Source: Dyella sp. S184 (GTDB lineage: Bacteria; Pseudomonadota; Gammaproteobacteria; Xanthomonadales; Rhodanobacteraceae). From it: a DNA stretch of 64,000 nucleotides. The position numbers and the translations under genes were made by a program. The notes under the pieces are model-generated. The model was given only the letters and a program-made list of their open reading frames with translations. It made no database searches and was not told where the DNA came from. Below are positions 45,874 to 59,571 of the stretch, one piece after another; position 1 is the first letter of the stretch; each line of letters starts with the position of its first letter. The DNA lies in the NCBI RefSeq assembly GCF_009766065.1, contig NZ_LMUE01000005.1, positions 1 to 64,000 on the forward strand, given 5' to 3'.

Positions 45874-46383
45874 ATGACCCTCATCCGCCCCTTCCAGGAA
45901 ACCGACTGGCCCGCCGTCTGGTCGATCCTGCACGCGACCTTCCAGTCCGGCGACACACTCGCCAACTCACCGCAAAGCACCGAGGCTGAAACGCGCCGGG
46001 CCTGGGTAGAGCTTCCGGCCGCGACCTTCGTGGCCTGTGCGCCGAACGGGCAGGTGTTGGGCAGCTATATCCTCAAGCCCAACCAGCCGGGTCTTGGCAG
46101 TCACGTCTGCAACTGTGGCTATGTGGTCGCCGCTGAGGCACAAGGTCAGGGCATTGCATCGGTGATGTGCGTGCACTCGCAAGTGGAAGCGCTGTCGATG
46201 GGCTTTCTCGCGATGCAGTTCAACCTGGTCGTATCGACCAACGAACGCGCCGTGCGCCTGTGGAAGAAGCTTGGCTTCAGCGTGGTCGGCACGCTGCCGC
46301 GGGCTTTCCGGCACCAGCGCCTCGGCTTGGTCGATGCGCTGGTGATGTTCAAGGAGCTCGGGGAAATAACGAATGCCAAATGA
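45874..46383 (+). CDS. GNAT family N-acetyltransferase
   Basis: 169-residue GNAT enzyme: it starts MTLIRPFQETDWPAVWSIL, has the acetyl-CoA motif as AAEAQGQGIASVMC (QGQGIA), and ends with the STNERAVRLWKKLGF motif followed by FRH, common in L-amino-acid or phosphinothricin-type acetyltransferases. The true substrate is unknown. The ATG at 45874 is the first good start. The last 11 bases overlap the next acetyltransferase gene, implying coupled translation. Confidence 0.85.
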   Translation: MTLIRPFQETDWPAVWSILHATFQSGDTLANSPQSTEAETRRAWVELPAATFVACAPNGQVLGSYILKPNQPGLGSHVCNCGYVVAAEAQGQGIASVMCVHSQVEALSMGFLAMQFNLVVSTNERAVRLWKKLGFSVVGTLPRAFRHQRLGLVDALVMFKELGEITNAK

Positions 46384-46933
46384 CGATCGCACCAAGGTCA
46401 TTCACCGCAGGACGCCGGAATCGGCGGCCATGGTGGCAAACGTCAAACGAGCGATGGCGATCACCACCGCACTTAACCGCTTGACGTTCGACGATGCCGA
46501 CGAAATCCGGGCCTTGTTCAGCGAACTCATCGGTAAAAAGGTCGACGAGAGCTTTTCGCTGATCCCGCCGTTCTATACCGCCGGCGGGGACGAAATCCGC
46601 GTCGGGCGCAATGTCTTCGTCAATCAGAACTGCACGTTCTATGACCTCGGCGGCCTCGACATCGCGGACGATGTGATGATCGGGCCGAACGTGAGCATCA
46701 TCACGGCGGGCCATCCGCTTGAACCTTCGCAGCGACGCTCGACCACCATTGGCAAGCCCATCGTGATCGAGAAAAACGTCTGGGTCGCAGCCGGCGCAAT
46801 GATTATCGGCGGGGTGACGGTAGGCGAAAACTCGGTGGTGGCTGCGGGTTCGGTCGTCACCAAGGACGTTCCCCCAAATACCCTGGTCGGAGGAAATCCG
46901 GCGCGGGTCATTCGTTCGATTGGCGACAACTGA
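46373..46933 (+). CDS. Sugar O-acetyltransferase (left-handed beta-helix, Maa/NodL type)
   Basis: 186-residue hexapeptide-repeat acyltransferase. The N-terminal helical Mac domain (about 20–60) is followed by left-handed beta-helix turns: IRVGRNVFVNQNCTFYD, then the catalytic-His loop ITAGHPLEPSQRR. The typical tail is IGKPIVIEKNVWVAAGAMIIGGVTVGENSVVAAGSVVTKDVPPNTLVGGNPARVI. It probably acetylates a sugar or nucleoside acceptor. It overlaps the GNAT gene by 11 bases; together they look like a two-gene acetyltransferase unit in the accessory segment. Confidence 0.9.
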   Translation: MPNDDRTKVIHRRTPESAAMVANVKRAMAITTALNRLTFDDADEIRALFSELIGKKVDESFSLIPPFYTAGGDEIRVGRNVFVNQNCTFYDLGGLDIADDVMIGPNVSIITAGHPLEPSQRRSTTIGKPIVIEKNVWVAAGAMIIGGVTVGENSVVAAGSVVTKDVPPNTLVGGNPARVIRSIGDN

Positions 46934-46984
46934 AGAAACAATCCAGCGAGCTGACTACCCAATAATCAGAGGCATGTTCCTCGA

Positions 46985-47722
46985 TCAGGAAACCTGCTTC
47001 TTGAGCTTCTTCGTGGCAGGCAACTGTGGCCCTACGCCGTGCATCAGCAGCGCGAGCGCATGCCGCGCGATCTCCTTGGCACCCAGCTCGCGGCGCAGCG
47101 GGTCATCGCGCCACATCTTCACCGCGGTGAGTGGCAGCATGGTCAGCCCGAGCAGGGACATGAACACCAGTGAAGGTTCCAGATTCGCATTCAACCGTCC
47201 TTCGGCCTGCCAGCGCACGATGCATTGAAACGCGGATTTCTGGTGGGCGTCGCCGAAACGCTCGCGGATCCGATCCCTGAGCAGGCTGCCTTCGCTGAGC
47301 ACGCCGCGCATCCAGATCGAGGCAAACCACGGGTATTCCTCCGCGATGCTCATGAAGCGTTGCACCAGCTGGGTGATCGCCGCCGTCGGATCGTCCGCGT
47401 TGGCCTCGAACACCTCCTCGATGGATTTCCGGACCGGCAAGAAACGTTCATCGATCAGCACATCGAGCAACTGCTCACGCGTCTTGAAGTAGTAATGCAG
47501 CATCGCCGGCGTCACCCCGGCCGCCTTGGCAATCGCGGCGAGCGTGGTATCGGCGATACCTTGCTGCGCGAACAGCATCAAGGCGGTGTCGATCAGCCGG
47601 TTGCGCTGATCGACGGCGCTGGCGCCGCCGGTCGGTCGGCCCGGACGACGTGGCAAGGCGCTTCGTTTCTTCACTGCTTTCGGCTCGCGTGCCGCCGGCT
47701 TGTCGGGATTTCGCGCTGCCAT
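46985..47722 (-). CDS. TetR/AcrR family transcriptional repressor
   Basis: 245 residues. A basic N-terminal extension (about 1–35) is followed by a TetR helix-turn-helix (LFAQQGIADTTLAAIAKAAGVTPAMLHYYFKTREQLL, about 50–88) and a ligand-binding C-terminal domain (AITQLVQRFMSIAEEYPWFASIWMRGVL). Divergent from the MFS exporter across a perfect-armed palindrome, the classic arrangement of a local repressor controlling itself and an efflux pump. Confidence 0.92.
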   Translation of the reverse strand: MAARNPDKPAAREPKAVKKRSALPRRPGRPTGGASAVDQRNRLIDTALMLFAQQGIADTTLAAIAKAAGVTPAMLHYYFKTREQLLDVLIDERFLPVRKSIEEVFEANADDPTAAITQLVQRFMSIAEEYPWFASIWMRGVLSEGSLLRDRIRERFGDAHQKSAFQCIVRWQAEGRLNANLEPSLVFMSLLGLTMLPLTAVKMWRDDPLRRELGAKEIARHALALLMHGVGPQLPATKKLKKQVS

Positions 47723-47761
47723 CTTGAGCTGGCCTGTTGACCGGTCGGGATACTTCCCCGT

Positions 47762-49340
<1,579 letters not shown>

Positions 49341-49542
49341 CGGGCCAGGGACGCAGCTTCCTGCGGCCGTCGCGTCAAGCCGCGGGCGAGGAGGCTTATG
49401 CATCGGTTTAACCTCGCTGCGTGCAGGCTGGAAAGTAGACCCGATGTCCGGCATCTTGGGCGACCAAGTGACCGCTGCATCGTCTACCCCTTGCGCCGTG
49501 TTTTTGACGGCGTCCGCCAGCTCCATGGAGAGAGCAATCGTT

Positions 49543-50949
49543 ATGCCGATACCCCGTTCGGATGCCCTGGTCTTTTTCGGCGCCACTGGCGACCTCGCCT
49601 ACAAGCAGATCTACCCCGCCCTGCAGGCGATGATGCTGCGCGATGGGCTGGATCTGCCGATCATCGGCGTGGCGCATTCCGGCTGGAACGTCGAAAAGCT
49701 GCGACAGCGCGCCCACGACAGCCTGGCGCAGGCGGCGAAGCAACATGGCGGCGATGTCGATGAAGCCGCGTTTGCGAAGTTTTCGGCACGTCTGCAGTAC
49801 GTCGATGGCGACTACAACGATCCGGCCACGTTCACCCACTTGAAACAGGTGCTCGGCAGCGCCAAGGCACCGCTGCATTACCTGGCGATTCCGCCGAGCC
49901 TGTTCGGCGTGGTGGTGAAGAACCTGCACCAGGCCGGCTGTGCCGACAATGCGCGGGTAGTGGTGGAAAAACCCTTTGGCCGCGACCTGGCCTCGGCACA
50001 GGCGCTCAACCGCACCCTGCATGAGGTGTTCCCGGAATCGGCGATCTTCCGCATCGACCATTACCTGGGCAAGGAGCCGGTGCAGAACCTGCTGTATTTC
50101 CGCTTCGCCAACAGCGTGCTCGAGCCGGTATGGAACAACCGCTATGTCGACAGCGTGCAGATCACCATGGCCGAGCAGTTCGGCGTGGATGGCCGTGGCA
50201 GCTTCTACGAAGGCGTCGGTGCGATCCGCGACGTGCTGCAGAACCACCTGCTGCAGGTGACCTCGCTGCTGGCGATGGATGCGCCGATCGGCAACGACCC
50301 CGCCTCGCTGAATGCGGAAAAGCTGCGCTTGTTCCGCGCGATGCGCCCGCTCGATCCGAAGGAAGTGGTGCGCGGCCAGTTCAACGGCTATCGCCAGGTC
50401 GACGGCGTGGCGCCGGATTCCAACGTGGAGACGTTCGTCGCGCTGCGCCTGCACATCGACACCTGGCGCTGGGCCGGCGTGCCGTTCTACATCCGTACAG
50501 GCAAGAACCTGCCGATCACCACCACCGAGGTGATCGTCGACATGAAGACGCCGCCGCTGTCGGTGTTCGACGAGATCACGCCGCCGCAATCGAACTACTT
50601 CCGCTTCCGGCTCAGTCCCGAGGTGATCATTGCCGAAGGCATGCGGGTGAAGAAGCCGGGCGAGGCGATGCAGGGCGAACCCGTGGAGCTGGTCGCACAT
50701 CACCATGCCGCGGTGGAGAAGCCGCCATACGAGCGGCTGCTCGCCGACGCGATGCGTGGCGACAACGCGCTGTTCACCAGCGACGAATGCGTCGAGGCGG
50801 CTTGGGCCGTGGTCGACCAGGTACTGCAGCATGAGGGCAACGTGACCTTCTACGAGCCGGGCAGCTGGGGACCGGCCGAGGCCGCGAAGATCGTCAGCAG
50901 TACCGAGGGCTGGCATGACCCCGTCGCCGAAGCGAGCGAACCATGCTGA
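49543..50949 (+). CDS. zwf: Glucose-6-phosphate 1-dehydrogenase
   Basis: First enzyme of the pentose phosphate and Entner–Doudoroff routes, oxidising glucose 6-phosphate with NADP. The 468-residue product has the N-terminal cofactor motif GATGDLAYK, the signature [13 protein letters not shown] with the catalytic His-Asp neighbourhood, and the C-terminal RTGKNLP segment. The ATG at 49543 has GGAGAGAG eight bases upstream, better than the earlier in-frame ATGs. First gene of the six-gene sugar-phosphate operon; it overlaps the HAD gene by seven bases. Confidence 0.95.
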   Translation: MPIPRSDALVFFGATGDLAYKQIYPALQAMMLRDGLDLPIIGVAHSGWNVEKLRQRAHDSLAQAAKQHGGDVDEAAFAKFSARLQYVDGDYNDPATFTHLKQVLGSAKAPLHYLAIPPSLFGVVVKNLHQAGCADNARVVVEKPFGRDLASAQALNRTLHEVFPESAIFRIDHYLGKEPVQNLLYFRFANSVLEPVWNNRYVDSVQITMAEQFGVDGRGSFYEGVGAIRDVLQNHLLQVTSLLAMDAPIGNDPASLNAEKLRLFRAMRPLDPKEVVRGQFNGYRQVDGVAPDSNVETFVALRLHIDTWRWAGVPFYIRTGKNLPITTTEVIVDMKTPPLSVFDEITPPQSNYFRFRLSPEVIIAEGMRVKKPGEAMQGEPVELVAHHHAAVEKPPYERLLADAMRGDNALFTSDECVEAAWAVVDQVLQHEGNVTFYEPGSWGPAEAAKIVSSTEGWHDPVAEASEPC

Positions 50950-51656
50950 GCGACAACGCCAGTGGTGTCGCTTTCGTCGTCTTCCTGCTCGATGTCGACA
51001 ACACTCTGCTCGACAACGACCGCTTTGCCACCGACCTCGGCGAAAAACTCGAGCAGGCGTTCGGCACCACCGAACGCGACCGCTACTGGGCGATCTATGC
51101 GCAGCTGCGTGACGAGCTGGGCTATGCCGACTACCTCGGTGCACTGCAGCTCTTCCGTGCCGGTCTCGACAACAACCCGGCGCTACTGCAGATGTCGGCC
51201 TACCTGCTGGAGTATCCGTTTGCCGCGCGGCTGTATCCGCACGCGCTGGACACCGTCGCGCACCTGCGCACGCTGGGCCCGACGGCGATACTGTCCGATG
51301 GCGACGTGGTGTTCCAGCCGCGCAAGATCCAGCACGCGGGACTGTGGGATGCACTTGATGGCGAGGTGCTGATCTACCTGCACAAGCAGCACATGCTGGT
51401 GGCGATGCAGCAGCGCTACCCGGCTGCGCATTACGTGATGGTCGACGACAAGCCGCAGATCCTCGCCGAGATGAAGCAGCGCCTTGGCGACAAGCTGACC
51501 ACGGTGTTCGTGCGCCAAGGCCATTACGCGGCCGCGGCGCCGGCCGACCTGCAGCCCGCGCCGGACCTCACGATTGCGTGCATCGGCGATCTGCGGGGGC
51601 GTAAGCTGGAAGACTTCCTGCCAGACACGCCCGTCATCAGCCTTCCGGCAAACTGA
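50943..51656 (+). CDS. HAD superfamily hydrolase
   Basis: 237-residue haloacid-dehalogenase-fold protein. Motif I is [13 protein letters not shown] with both catalytic Asp residues, motif II is LSDGD, a conserved Lys follows in QPRKIQ, and motif IV is [10 protein letters not shown]. It is probably a phosphatase. Its place between zwf and tal suggests a sugar phosphate or a damaged metabolite as substrate, but nothing in the sequence fixes this. No 6-phosphogluconolactonase gene is present in the operon, and HAD proteins are not known for that activity. Confidence 0.85.
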   Translation: MLSDNASGVAFVVFLLDVDNTLLDNDRFATDLGEKLEQAFGTTERDRYWAIYAQLRDELGYADYLGALQLFRAGLDNNPALLQMSAYLLEYPFAARLYPHALDTVAHLRTLGPTAILSDGDVVFQPRKIQHAGLWDALDGEVLIYLHKQHMLVAMQQRYPAAHYVMVDDKPQILAEMKQRLGDKLTTVFVRQGHYAAAAPADLQPAPDLTIACIGDLRGRKLEDFLPDTPVISLPAN

Positions 51657-51691
51657 AACAAACCGAATTGAACCGAAGTCATGGAGCAAGC

Positions 51692-52791
51692 ATGAAAGCG
51701 ACCCAGCAATTGCACGAACTCGGCCAGAGCCTGTGGCTGGACAACATCACCCGCACCCTGCTCGACGACGGCACGCTGGCGCGCTACATCGCGGATCTCT
51801 CGGTCACCGGGCTGACCTCGAACCCGAGCATCTTCGATGCCGCGATTGGCGACGGTGATGCCTACGACGCCGGCGTGCACGCCAAGGCGTTGGCCGGTCT
51901 GTCCGGCGAGACGCTTTTCACCGAGCTGGCACTGGAAGACCTGCGCCGCGCCGCCGACCTGTTCCGGCCGATCTTCGACGCCACCGACAGCGTCGATGGC
52001 TGGGTCTCGATGGAAGTCTCGCCATTGCTGGCAGCCGATACCGCCGGCTCGATCGCCGCGGCCAAACAGATCCATAGCCAGGCGCAGCGCGACAACCTGT
52101 TCGTGAAGATTCCCGGCACGCCGGAAGGCCTCCCGGCGATCGAGGAAGCGATCTTCCTCGGCATCCCGATCAACGTGACCCTGCTGTTCTCCTGCGCACA
52201 GTACGTGGCCGTCTCCGAGGCCTACATGCGCGGCATCGAGCGGCGCATCGCCGCCGGGCTCGGTTCGCGCGTGGGTTCGGTCGCTTCGCTGTTCATCAGC
52301 CGCTGGGACGTCGCCAGCAACCCGCAACTGCCGCCCGAGCTGCACAACAAGCTCGGCATCGCGGTAGGCCAGCAGACCTACCGCGCCTATCGTGAACTGC
52401 TCGCCTCGCCCCGTTGGCAGAAGCTCGAAGCTGCTGGTGCACAGCCGCAACGCCTGCTGCTGGCCAGCACCGGCACCAAGGACCCGTCCTCGCCGGACAC
52501 GCTGTACATCAGCGCGCTGGCCGCCCCGGATACCATCGACACGATGCCGGAAAAAACCCTGCTCGCGTTCGCCGACCACGGCCAGCTGCATGGCGTGATG
52601 CGTACCGACGGTGGTGATGCCGACAGCGTGCTGGCGCAGATCGGCAAGGCAGGCGTCGATGTCGATGCGCTGGCACTCAAGCTGCAGGTCGACGGCGCCG
52701 CGGCCTTCGTCAAATCGTGGACGCAGCTATTGCAGCGGATCGCCGACAAGACCAGCGCACTGGCCGACAAATCGAAAGGACCCGCCCTGCG

Positions 52792-52795
<4 letters not shown>
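51692..52795 (+). CDS. tal: Transaldolase
   Basis: Transfers a dihydroxyacetone unit between sugar phosphates in the non-oxidative pentose phosphate pathway. 367 residues, the longer Tal class often encoded next to pgi. The segments [11 protein letters not shown], the Schiff-base Lys in [10 protein letters not shown], and NVTLLFS are intact. The ATG at 51692 has a GGAG ribosome site. The stop codon overlaps the pgi ATG (ATGA). Confidence 0.95.
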
Positions 52796-54452
<1,657 letters not shown>

Positions 54453-54456
<4 letters not shown>

Positions 54457-56099
54457 GTCAGAAAATCAGTCCACTCGCCGGCAAGCCGGCGCCGGCGTCG
54501 ATCCTGGTCGACATTCCCAAGCTGCTGGCCGCCTACAGCGACCTGAAACCTGATCCGTCGGTGTCCGCACAGCGCGTCGCCTTCGGCACCTCCGGCCATC
54601 GCGGCAGCTCGTTCGATCGCAGCTTCAACGAGTGGCACATCCTGGCGATCAGCCAGGCGATCTGCGAATACCGCAAGAGCAAGGGCATCGATGGTCCGTT
54701 GTTCATCGGTTTCGATACCCATGCGCTGTCGCAACCCGCGTTCGAGAACGCGCTGGAAGTGCTGGCGGCGAACGGTGTGGAAACGATGATCGCCACCGGC
54801 GGCGAGTTCACTCCCACGCCGGCGATCTCGCACGCGATCCTGGTCTACAACAAGGGCCGCACCAGCGGCCTGGCCGACGGCATCGTGATCACCCCGTCAC
54901 ACAATCCGCCGGACAACGGCGGCTTCAAGTACAACCCGACCAATGGCGGGCCGGCCGACACCGACATCACCGGCTGGGTGCAGAACCGCGCGAACGCCTT
55001 GCTCGAAGGCGGCCTGAAGGACGTGAAACGCATGCCGTTCGCGCAGGCGCGCAAAGCCTCCACGACACACGAACACGACTTCCTCAATCACTACGTCGCC
55101 GACCTTGCCAACATCATCGACTTCGATGTGATCCGCAGCGCCGGCGTACACATGGGCGTCGATCCGCTCGGTGGTGCCGGCGTGCACTACTGGGCACCCA
55201 TCGCCGATCGCTACAAACTCGATCTCACCGTGGTCAGCAAGGAAGTCGATCCGCAGTTCGCGTTCATGACGGTGGACTGGGATGGCAAGATCCGCATGGA
55301 TCCTTCATCGAAGTACGCGATGCAACGGCTGATCGGGCTGAAGGACCAATACGACGTCGCGCTCGCCTGCGACACCGACCACGACCGCCACGGCATTGTC
55401 ACCCGCAGCAGCGGGCTGATGGAACCGAATCGTTACCTGTCGGTGCTGGTCGACTATCTGTTCCAGCATCGGCCGAACTGGAATGCCAAGGCTGCGGTCG
55501 GCAAGACCGTGGTCACCACTGCGCTGATCGACCGCGTGGTGAAGCGGCTGGGTCGATCGCTGTATGAAGTGCCGGTCGGCTTCAAGTGGTTTTCCGAAGG
55601 CCTGTTCGATGGCTCGCTCGGCTTCGGCTGCGAAGAGAGCGCGGGTGCGTCGCTGCTACGCCACGACGGCTCGGTGTGGACCACCGACAAGGACGGTCTG
55701 GTGCCTGCACTGTTGTCGGCCGAGATCACCGCGCGCCAGGGCAAGGATCCCGGTGAGTTGTACACGCAGCTGGCCAAGGAACTCGGCGAACCGTTCGCCG
55801 ATCGTGTCGAAGCGGCCGCCACGCCGGCGCAACAGGCGAAGCTGGCCAAGCTGTCGCCCGATCAATTGAAGAGCGACCAGCTCGCCGGCGAGAAGATCGA
55901 ACAGGTGCTCGACAAGGCGCCGGGCAATGGCGCGGCGATCGGCGGCATCAAGGTCGTGGCTGCCAGCGGCTGGTTCGCCGCGCGACCGTCCGGCACCGAG
56001 GCGATCTACAAGATCTACGCGGAAAGCTTCAAGAGCCCGGACCACCTGCAGAGCCTGCTCGCCGAAGCTCAGAAGATCGTCGACGCCGCGCTCGCCTGA
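54453..56099 (+). CDS. pgm: Phosphoglucomutase (alpha-D-glucose-specific)
   Basis: Interconverts glucose 1- and 6-phosphate for glycogen, trehalose and UDP-glucose synthesis. The 548-residue Pgm-type enzyme has the phosphoserine loop [15 protein letters not shown], metal loop DTDHDRHG, sugar-binding CEESAGAS and the phosphate-binding [12 protein letters not shown] near the C-terminus. It is distinct from the algC product elsewhere in the window, which is the dual-specific PMM/PGM. ATGA overlap with pgi. Confidence 0.96.
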
Positions 56100-56136
56100 A
56101 CAACCCTTTCTACCCTACGTCATCCAAGGAACCACC

Positions 56137-58185
56137 ATGTCCAGCGCGCTCGATCAGCAATGCATCAACACGCTTCGCTTCCTGTCGGTGGACATGGTGC
56201 AGAAGGCCAACAGCGGCCATCCCGGCCTGCCGCTCGGTGCCGCGCCGATGGCGTATGCGCTGTGGACAAAACAGCTGAAGCATCACCCGGCGAATCCACA
56301 CTGGCCCGACCGCGATCGTTTCGTGCTGTCCGCCGGCCACGGCTCGGCCCTTCTGTACAGCCTGCTGCACGTGACCGGTTACGCGCTGTCGCTGGATGAC
56401 CTCAAGCAGTTCCGCCAGTGGGGCAGCAAGACACCGGGACATCCCGAATACGGCCACACGTCCGGTGTTGAAGTGACTACCGGACCGCTCGGCCAAGGCT
56501 TGGCCAATGCGGTCGGCATGGCGATCGGCGAGGCGCATCTGGCTGCGCGTTACAACCGCGACGGCCATGACGTGATCGACCACCGCACCTGGGCGATCGT
56601 CAGCGATGGCGACCTGATGGAAGGCGTCGCCAGCGAAGCCGCCTCGCTCGCCGGGCATCTGAAACTCGGCAAGCTGGTCTGCCTGTACGACGACAACTAC
56701 GTCACCCTCGCCGCCGGCACTGACATCACGTTTTCCGAGGATCGCGCCAAACGCTTCGAGGCGTATGGCTGGCAGATCATCCACGTGGCCGACGGCAATG
56801 ATGTGGATACGATCAGCGCCGCGCTGGAGGCCGCCCGCGCCGACACCACGCGGCCGTCGCTGATTCTGGTGCGCACGCATATCGGTTTCGGTTCGCCCGA
56901 GCAGGACAGTTTCAAGGCGCACGGTTCGCCGCTCGGTATCGAGGACACCAAGAAGACCAAGCAGAACCTCGGCTGGCCACTCGAGCCCGATTTCCTGGAA
57001 CCGGAGCCCGCGCTGGCACATTTCCGCGAGGCACTCGAGCAAGGCGCCAAGGCGGAAGCCGATTGGAATGGACGTCTGGACGCCTATGCCAAGGCGTTCC
57101 CCGATCTGGCCAAAGAACTGCAGGGTCGCCTGCGCGGCGAATTGCCGGCTGGTTGGGACGCGGATATTCCCGTGTTCCCTGCCGACGCCAAGGGCCTCGC
57201 CACCCGCGTCGCCAGCGGCAAGGTGATGAATGCGCTTGCGGCGAAACTACCCGCGCTGTTTGGCGGTTCCGCCGACCTCGACTCGTCGACGCATACCAAT
57301 CTGAAAGGGTTCGGTGACTTCAACCCGGCTCCTGCGCCGGGACAAGATACGCAAGGTTCCGATAGCGCCGGCTGGAGCTATGCCGGCCGCAACCTGCATT
57401 TCGGCGTGCGTGAGCACGCGATGGGCGCGATCAGCAATGGGCTGGCCGTGCACGGCGGCTTCCTGCCGTACGGCTCGACCTTCCTGATCTTCTCCGACTA
57501 CATGCGCCCGGCGATCCGCCTCGCCGCGCTGATGGGCGTGCACGTGGTGCATGTATTCACCCACGACAGCATCGCGGTAGGCGAGGACGGCCCCACGCAT
57601 GAACCGGTGGAACAGCTGGCCAGCCTGCGCGCGATCCCCAACCTCACCGTGATCCGCCCCGCCGACGCGAATGAAACCGCAGAGGCGTGGAAGGTGGCGG
57701 CGCAATCGGAGAAGCATCCGGTACTGCTGGCGCTGACCCGACAGGATCTCCCCACGCTCGACCGCACGCGCTACGCCAGTGCCGACGGCGTGCGCCAGGG
57801 CGCCTATGTGCTGAGCGACGCGAAGGACGGCAAGCCCACGTTGATCCTGCTCGCCAGCGGTTCCGAAGTCGCCCTGATCCTCGCCGCCGCCGATCAACTG
57901 CAGGCCGAAGGCATCGCGGTGCGCTGCGTGTCGATGCCGAGCTGGGAGCTGTTCGATGCGCAGCCGCAGAGCTACCGCGATCAGGTGCTGCCGCCAAATG
58001 CATCCGCACGACTCGCGGTGGAACTGGGCGTCTCGCAAGGTTGGGATCGCTACGTGGGCGCCAAGGGTGACATGCTCGGCGTCGACCGCTTCGGCGCTTC
58101 CGCGCCGGCCAACGTGTTGCTGCGCGAATACGGCTTCACGGTGGATAACGTGGTGGCGCGGGCGAAGGCGCTGTTGGTGCGCTGA
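56137..58185 (+). CDS. tkt: Transketolase
   Basis: Thiamine-diphosphate enzyme of the pentose phosphate pathway. 682 residues. The N-terminal domain holds the ThDP/Mg motif [32 protein letters not shown], and the middle domain contains [12 protein letters not shown] with the catalytic Glu and [16 protein letters not shown]. The C-terminal domain is complete. The ATG at 56137 has AAGGA eight bases upstream. Last gene of the zwf operon, 37 bases after pgm. Convergent with the acyltransferase gene. Confidence 0.97.
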   Translation: MSSALDQQCINTLRFLSVDMVQKANSGHPGLPLGAAPMAYALWTKQLKHHPANPHWPDRDRFVLSAGHGSALLYSLLHVTGYALSLDDLKQFRQWGSKTPGHPEYGHTSGVEVTTGPLGQGLANAVGMAIGEAHLAARYNRDGHDVIDHRTWAIVSDGDLMEGVASEAASLAGHLKLGKLVCLYDDNYVTLAAGTDITFSEDRAKRFEAYGWQIIHVADGNDVDTISAALEAARADTTRPSLILVRTHIGFGSPEQDSFKAHGSPLGIEDTKKTKQNLGWPLEPDFLEPEPALAHFREALEQGAKAEADWNGRLDAYAKAFPDLAKELQGRLRGELPAGWDADIPVFPADAKGLATRVASGKVMNALAAKLPALFGGSADLDSSTHTNLKGFGDFNPAPAPGQDTQGSDSAGWSYAGRNLHFGVREHAMGAISNGLAVHGGFLPYGSTFLIFSDYMRPAIRLAALMGVHVVHVFTHDSIAVGEDGPTHEPVEQLASLRAIPNLTVIRPADANETAEAWKVAAQSEKHPVLLALTRQDLPTLDRTRYASADGVRQGAYVLSDAKDGKPTLILLASGSEVALILAAADQLQAEGIAVRCVSMPSWELFDAQPQSYRDQVLPPNASARLAVELGVSQGWDRYVGAKGDMLGVDRFGASAPANVLLREYGFTVDNVVARAKALLVR

Positions 58186-58201
58186 TCTCGCGCGATCGGC
58201 G

Positions 58202-59353
58202 TTATTGAATCGGCGCCGTCGACGCGGCGATTTCGTCGGCGATGGCCGGGACGGCTTTCCTGTGGCGCAGCTGTTCGCGCAGTCGCAGGAACGGCCGTTC
58301 GGCCCCGTAGTACAACAAGGCTCCACCTAGCAACGCCGCCACCGCATAGATCGCGAACGTGAGTACGCCCTGCTCCAGCAACTGCGGTGGCAGCGTGCTT
58401 TCGACCAGATGAAATACCGCCTTGTGGATCAGGTACAGGCTGTAGGAAGTCAGCGCCAGCCATTTCACGCCGGGTATCCGCAAGCGGCTCAGCCAGCCTT
58501 GCGTGCCGGCCGCGACAGCTACCAGCAAGGCGAAGCCCAGCGACAGCAAGGGATAGCCGATCACGCTTGGCAACAGACCAGCCCGATCGCGGAACAGCCA
58601 CATCGCCAGCGCCGTGATCAGCAGACCTGCCGGCAGCAGCAAGCGGTTGGCCCGCTCCTGCATCTGCCGCCACCACGCCGGACGGAACGCCTGGATCGCC
58701 GCCAGCACCACGCCCGCGAGCAGGCCGTCGAGCCGGGTATAGGTCGGGTAATAGATGCCCTCAACGAAGCGCACGCCGAACTCAAGCGAGTTCGGCGTCG
58801 GCGCCAGCTCATGCAGCCAGACATAGCCGCGGATGGCCATGCCCGCCAGCACCGTCGCCACGCATACACCGACGAATTTCGCCAGAGATGGGCGGCGCAT
58901 CAGCCACCAGGCCAGCAAGGGAAACAGCAGGTAGAAATGCTCTTCCACGCACAGCGACCACACATGCGAGAACGCCTTGTTGTGCTGGTAGTCGATCAGC
59001 AGGTTGACCGTATACGTGAGGAACTGCCACAGCGGCTGGATGCCGTCCGCCTCGCGGAAACCCGGCATGCTGAAGTACAGCGCCAACACCACCAGATATG
59101 CCGGCAACACACGCAGCGAGCGGCGCAGGTAGAAATTGCCGAACGCCAGCGGCTCGCCACGGCTGAGCGGCTTCAGCAACTGCGAGCCGATCAGGTAACC
59201 GCTCAGCACGAAGAACAGGTCGACCCCGATCCAGCCGTAACTTTCCAGCAGGGCAAAGCGCTCGCCGATGCCGCCGACGATGTACGAATGGAACAGCATC
59301 ACCCACACGATCGCGATGGCACGCAACAGATCCAGGCCCGGCATCCGACTCAT
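58202..59353 (-). CDS. OafA/YrhL-type membrane acyltransferase
   Basis: 383-residue integral membrane protein with about 10 helices (acyltransferase family 3). The signature is intact: GLDLLRAIAIVWVMLFHS with the catalytic His-Ser in helix 1, GVDLFFVLSGYLIGSQLL in helix 2, RRSLRVLPAYLV with the conserved Arg residues, and SLCVEEHFYLLFPLL. It probably O-acylates an exopolysaccharide or LPS sugar. The ATG at 59353 (MSRMPGLDLL) begins the first helix; a longer upstream frame is spacer. Confidence 0.9.
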   Translation of the reverse strand: MSRMPGLDLLRAIAIVWVMLFHSYIVGGIGERFALLESYGWIGVDLFFVLSGYLIGSQLLKPLSRGEPLAFGNFYLRRSLRVLPAYLVVLALYFSMPGFREADGIQPLWQFLTYTVNLLIDYQHNKAFSHVWSLCVEEHFYLLFPLLAWWLMRRPSLAKFVGVCVATVLAGMAIRGYVWLHELAPTPNSLEFGVRFVEGIYYPTYTRLDGLLAGVVLAAIQAFRPAWWRQMQERANRLLLPAGLLITALAMWLFRDRAGLLPSVIGYPLLSLGFALLVAVAAGTQGWLSRLRIPGVKWLALTSYSLYLIHKAVFHLVESTLPPQLLEQGVLTFAIYAVAALLGGALLYYGAERPFLRLREQLRHRKAVPAIADEIAASTAPIQ

Positions 59354-59550
59354 GCTGCTTCCCCGCTTGAATGGAGTCCATCTGGCATGGTGGCCATGGG
59401 TCGTCTGTTGAGGATTGTCTGGCGAGCTGGCGCCTGCTGCATATACCACGCGTGGCAACGTGCGCGCGTGGCGGTCCACTTGCTCAGGTCGATATAGGTG
59501 ATGCTGATTTCCACATGACACTCATCACTTAGCTGCGCCAAGCGCACCAT
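59350..59550 (-). CDS. Possible small ORF upstream of the acyltransferase
   Basis: A 66-codon frame starting at ATG 59550 (MVRLAQLSDECHVEISITY...) ends in a TGA that overlaps the ATG of the acyltransferase. This overlap would suit a coupled leader peptide or small protein. There is no strong ribosome site or recognised family, and composition is not distinctive. Treat as tentative; it may simply be the untranslated leader. Confidence 0.2.
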   Translation of the reverse strand: MVRLAQLSDECHVEISITYIDLSKWTATRARCHAWYMQQAPARQTILNRRPMATMPDGLHSSGEAA

Positions 59551-59571
59551 CGCGGCAAACGACAAGCACGG

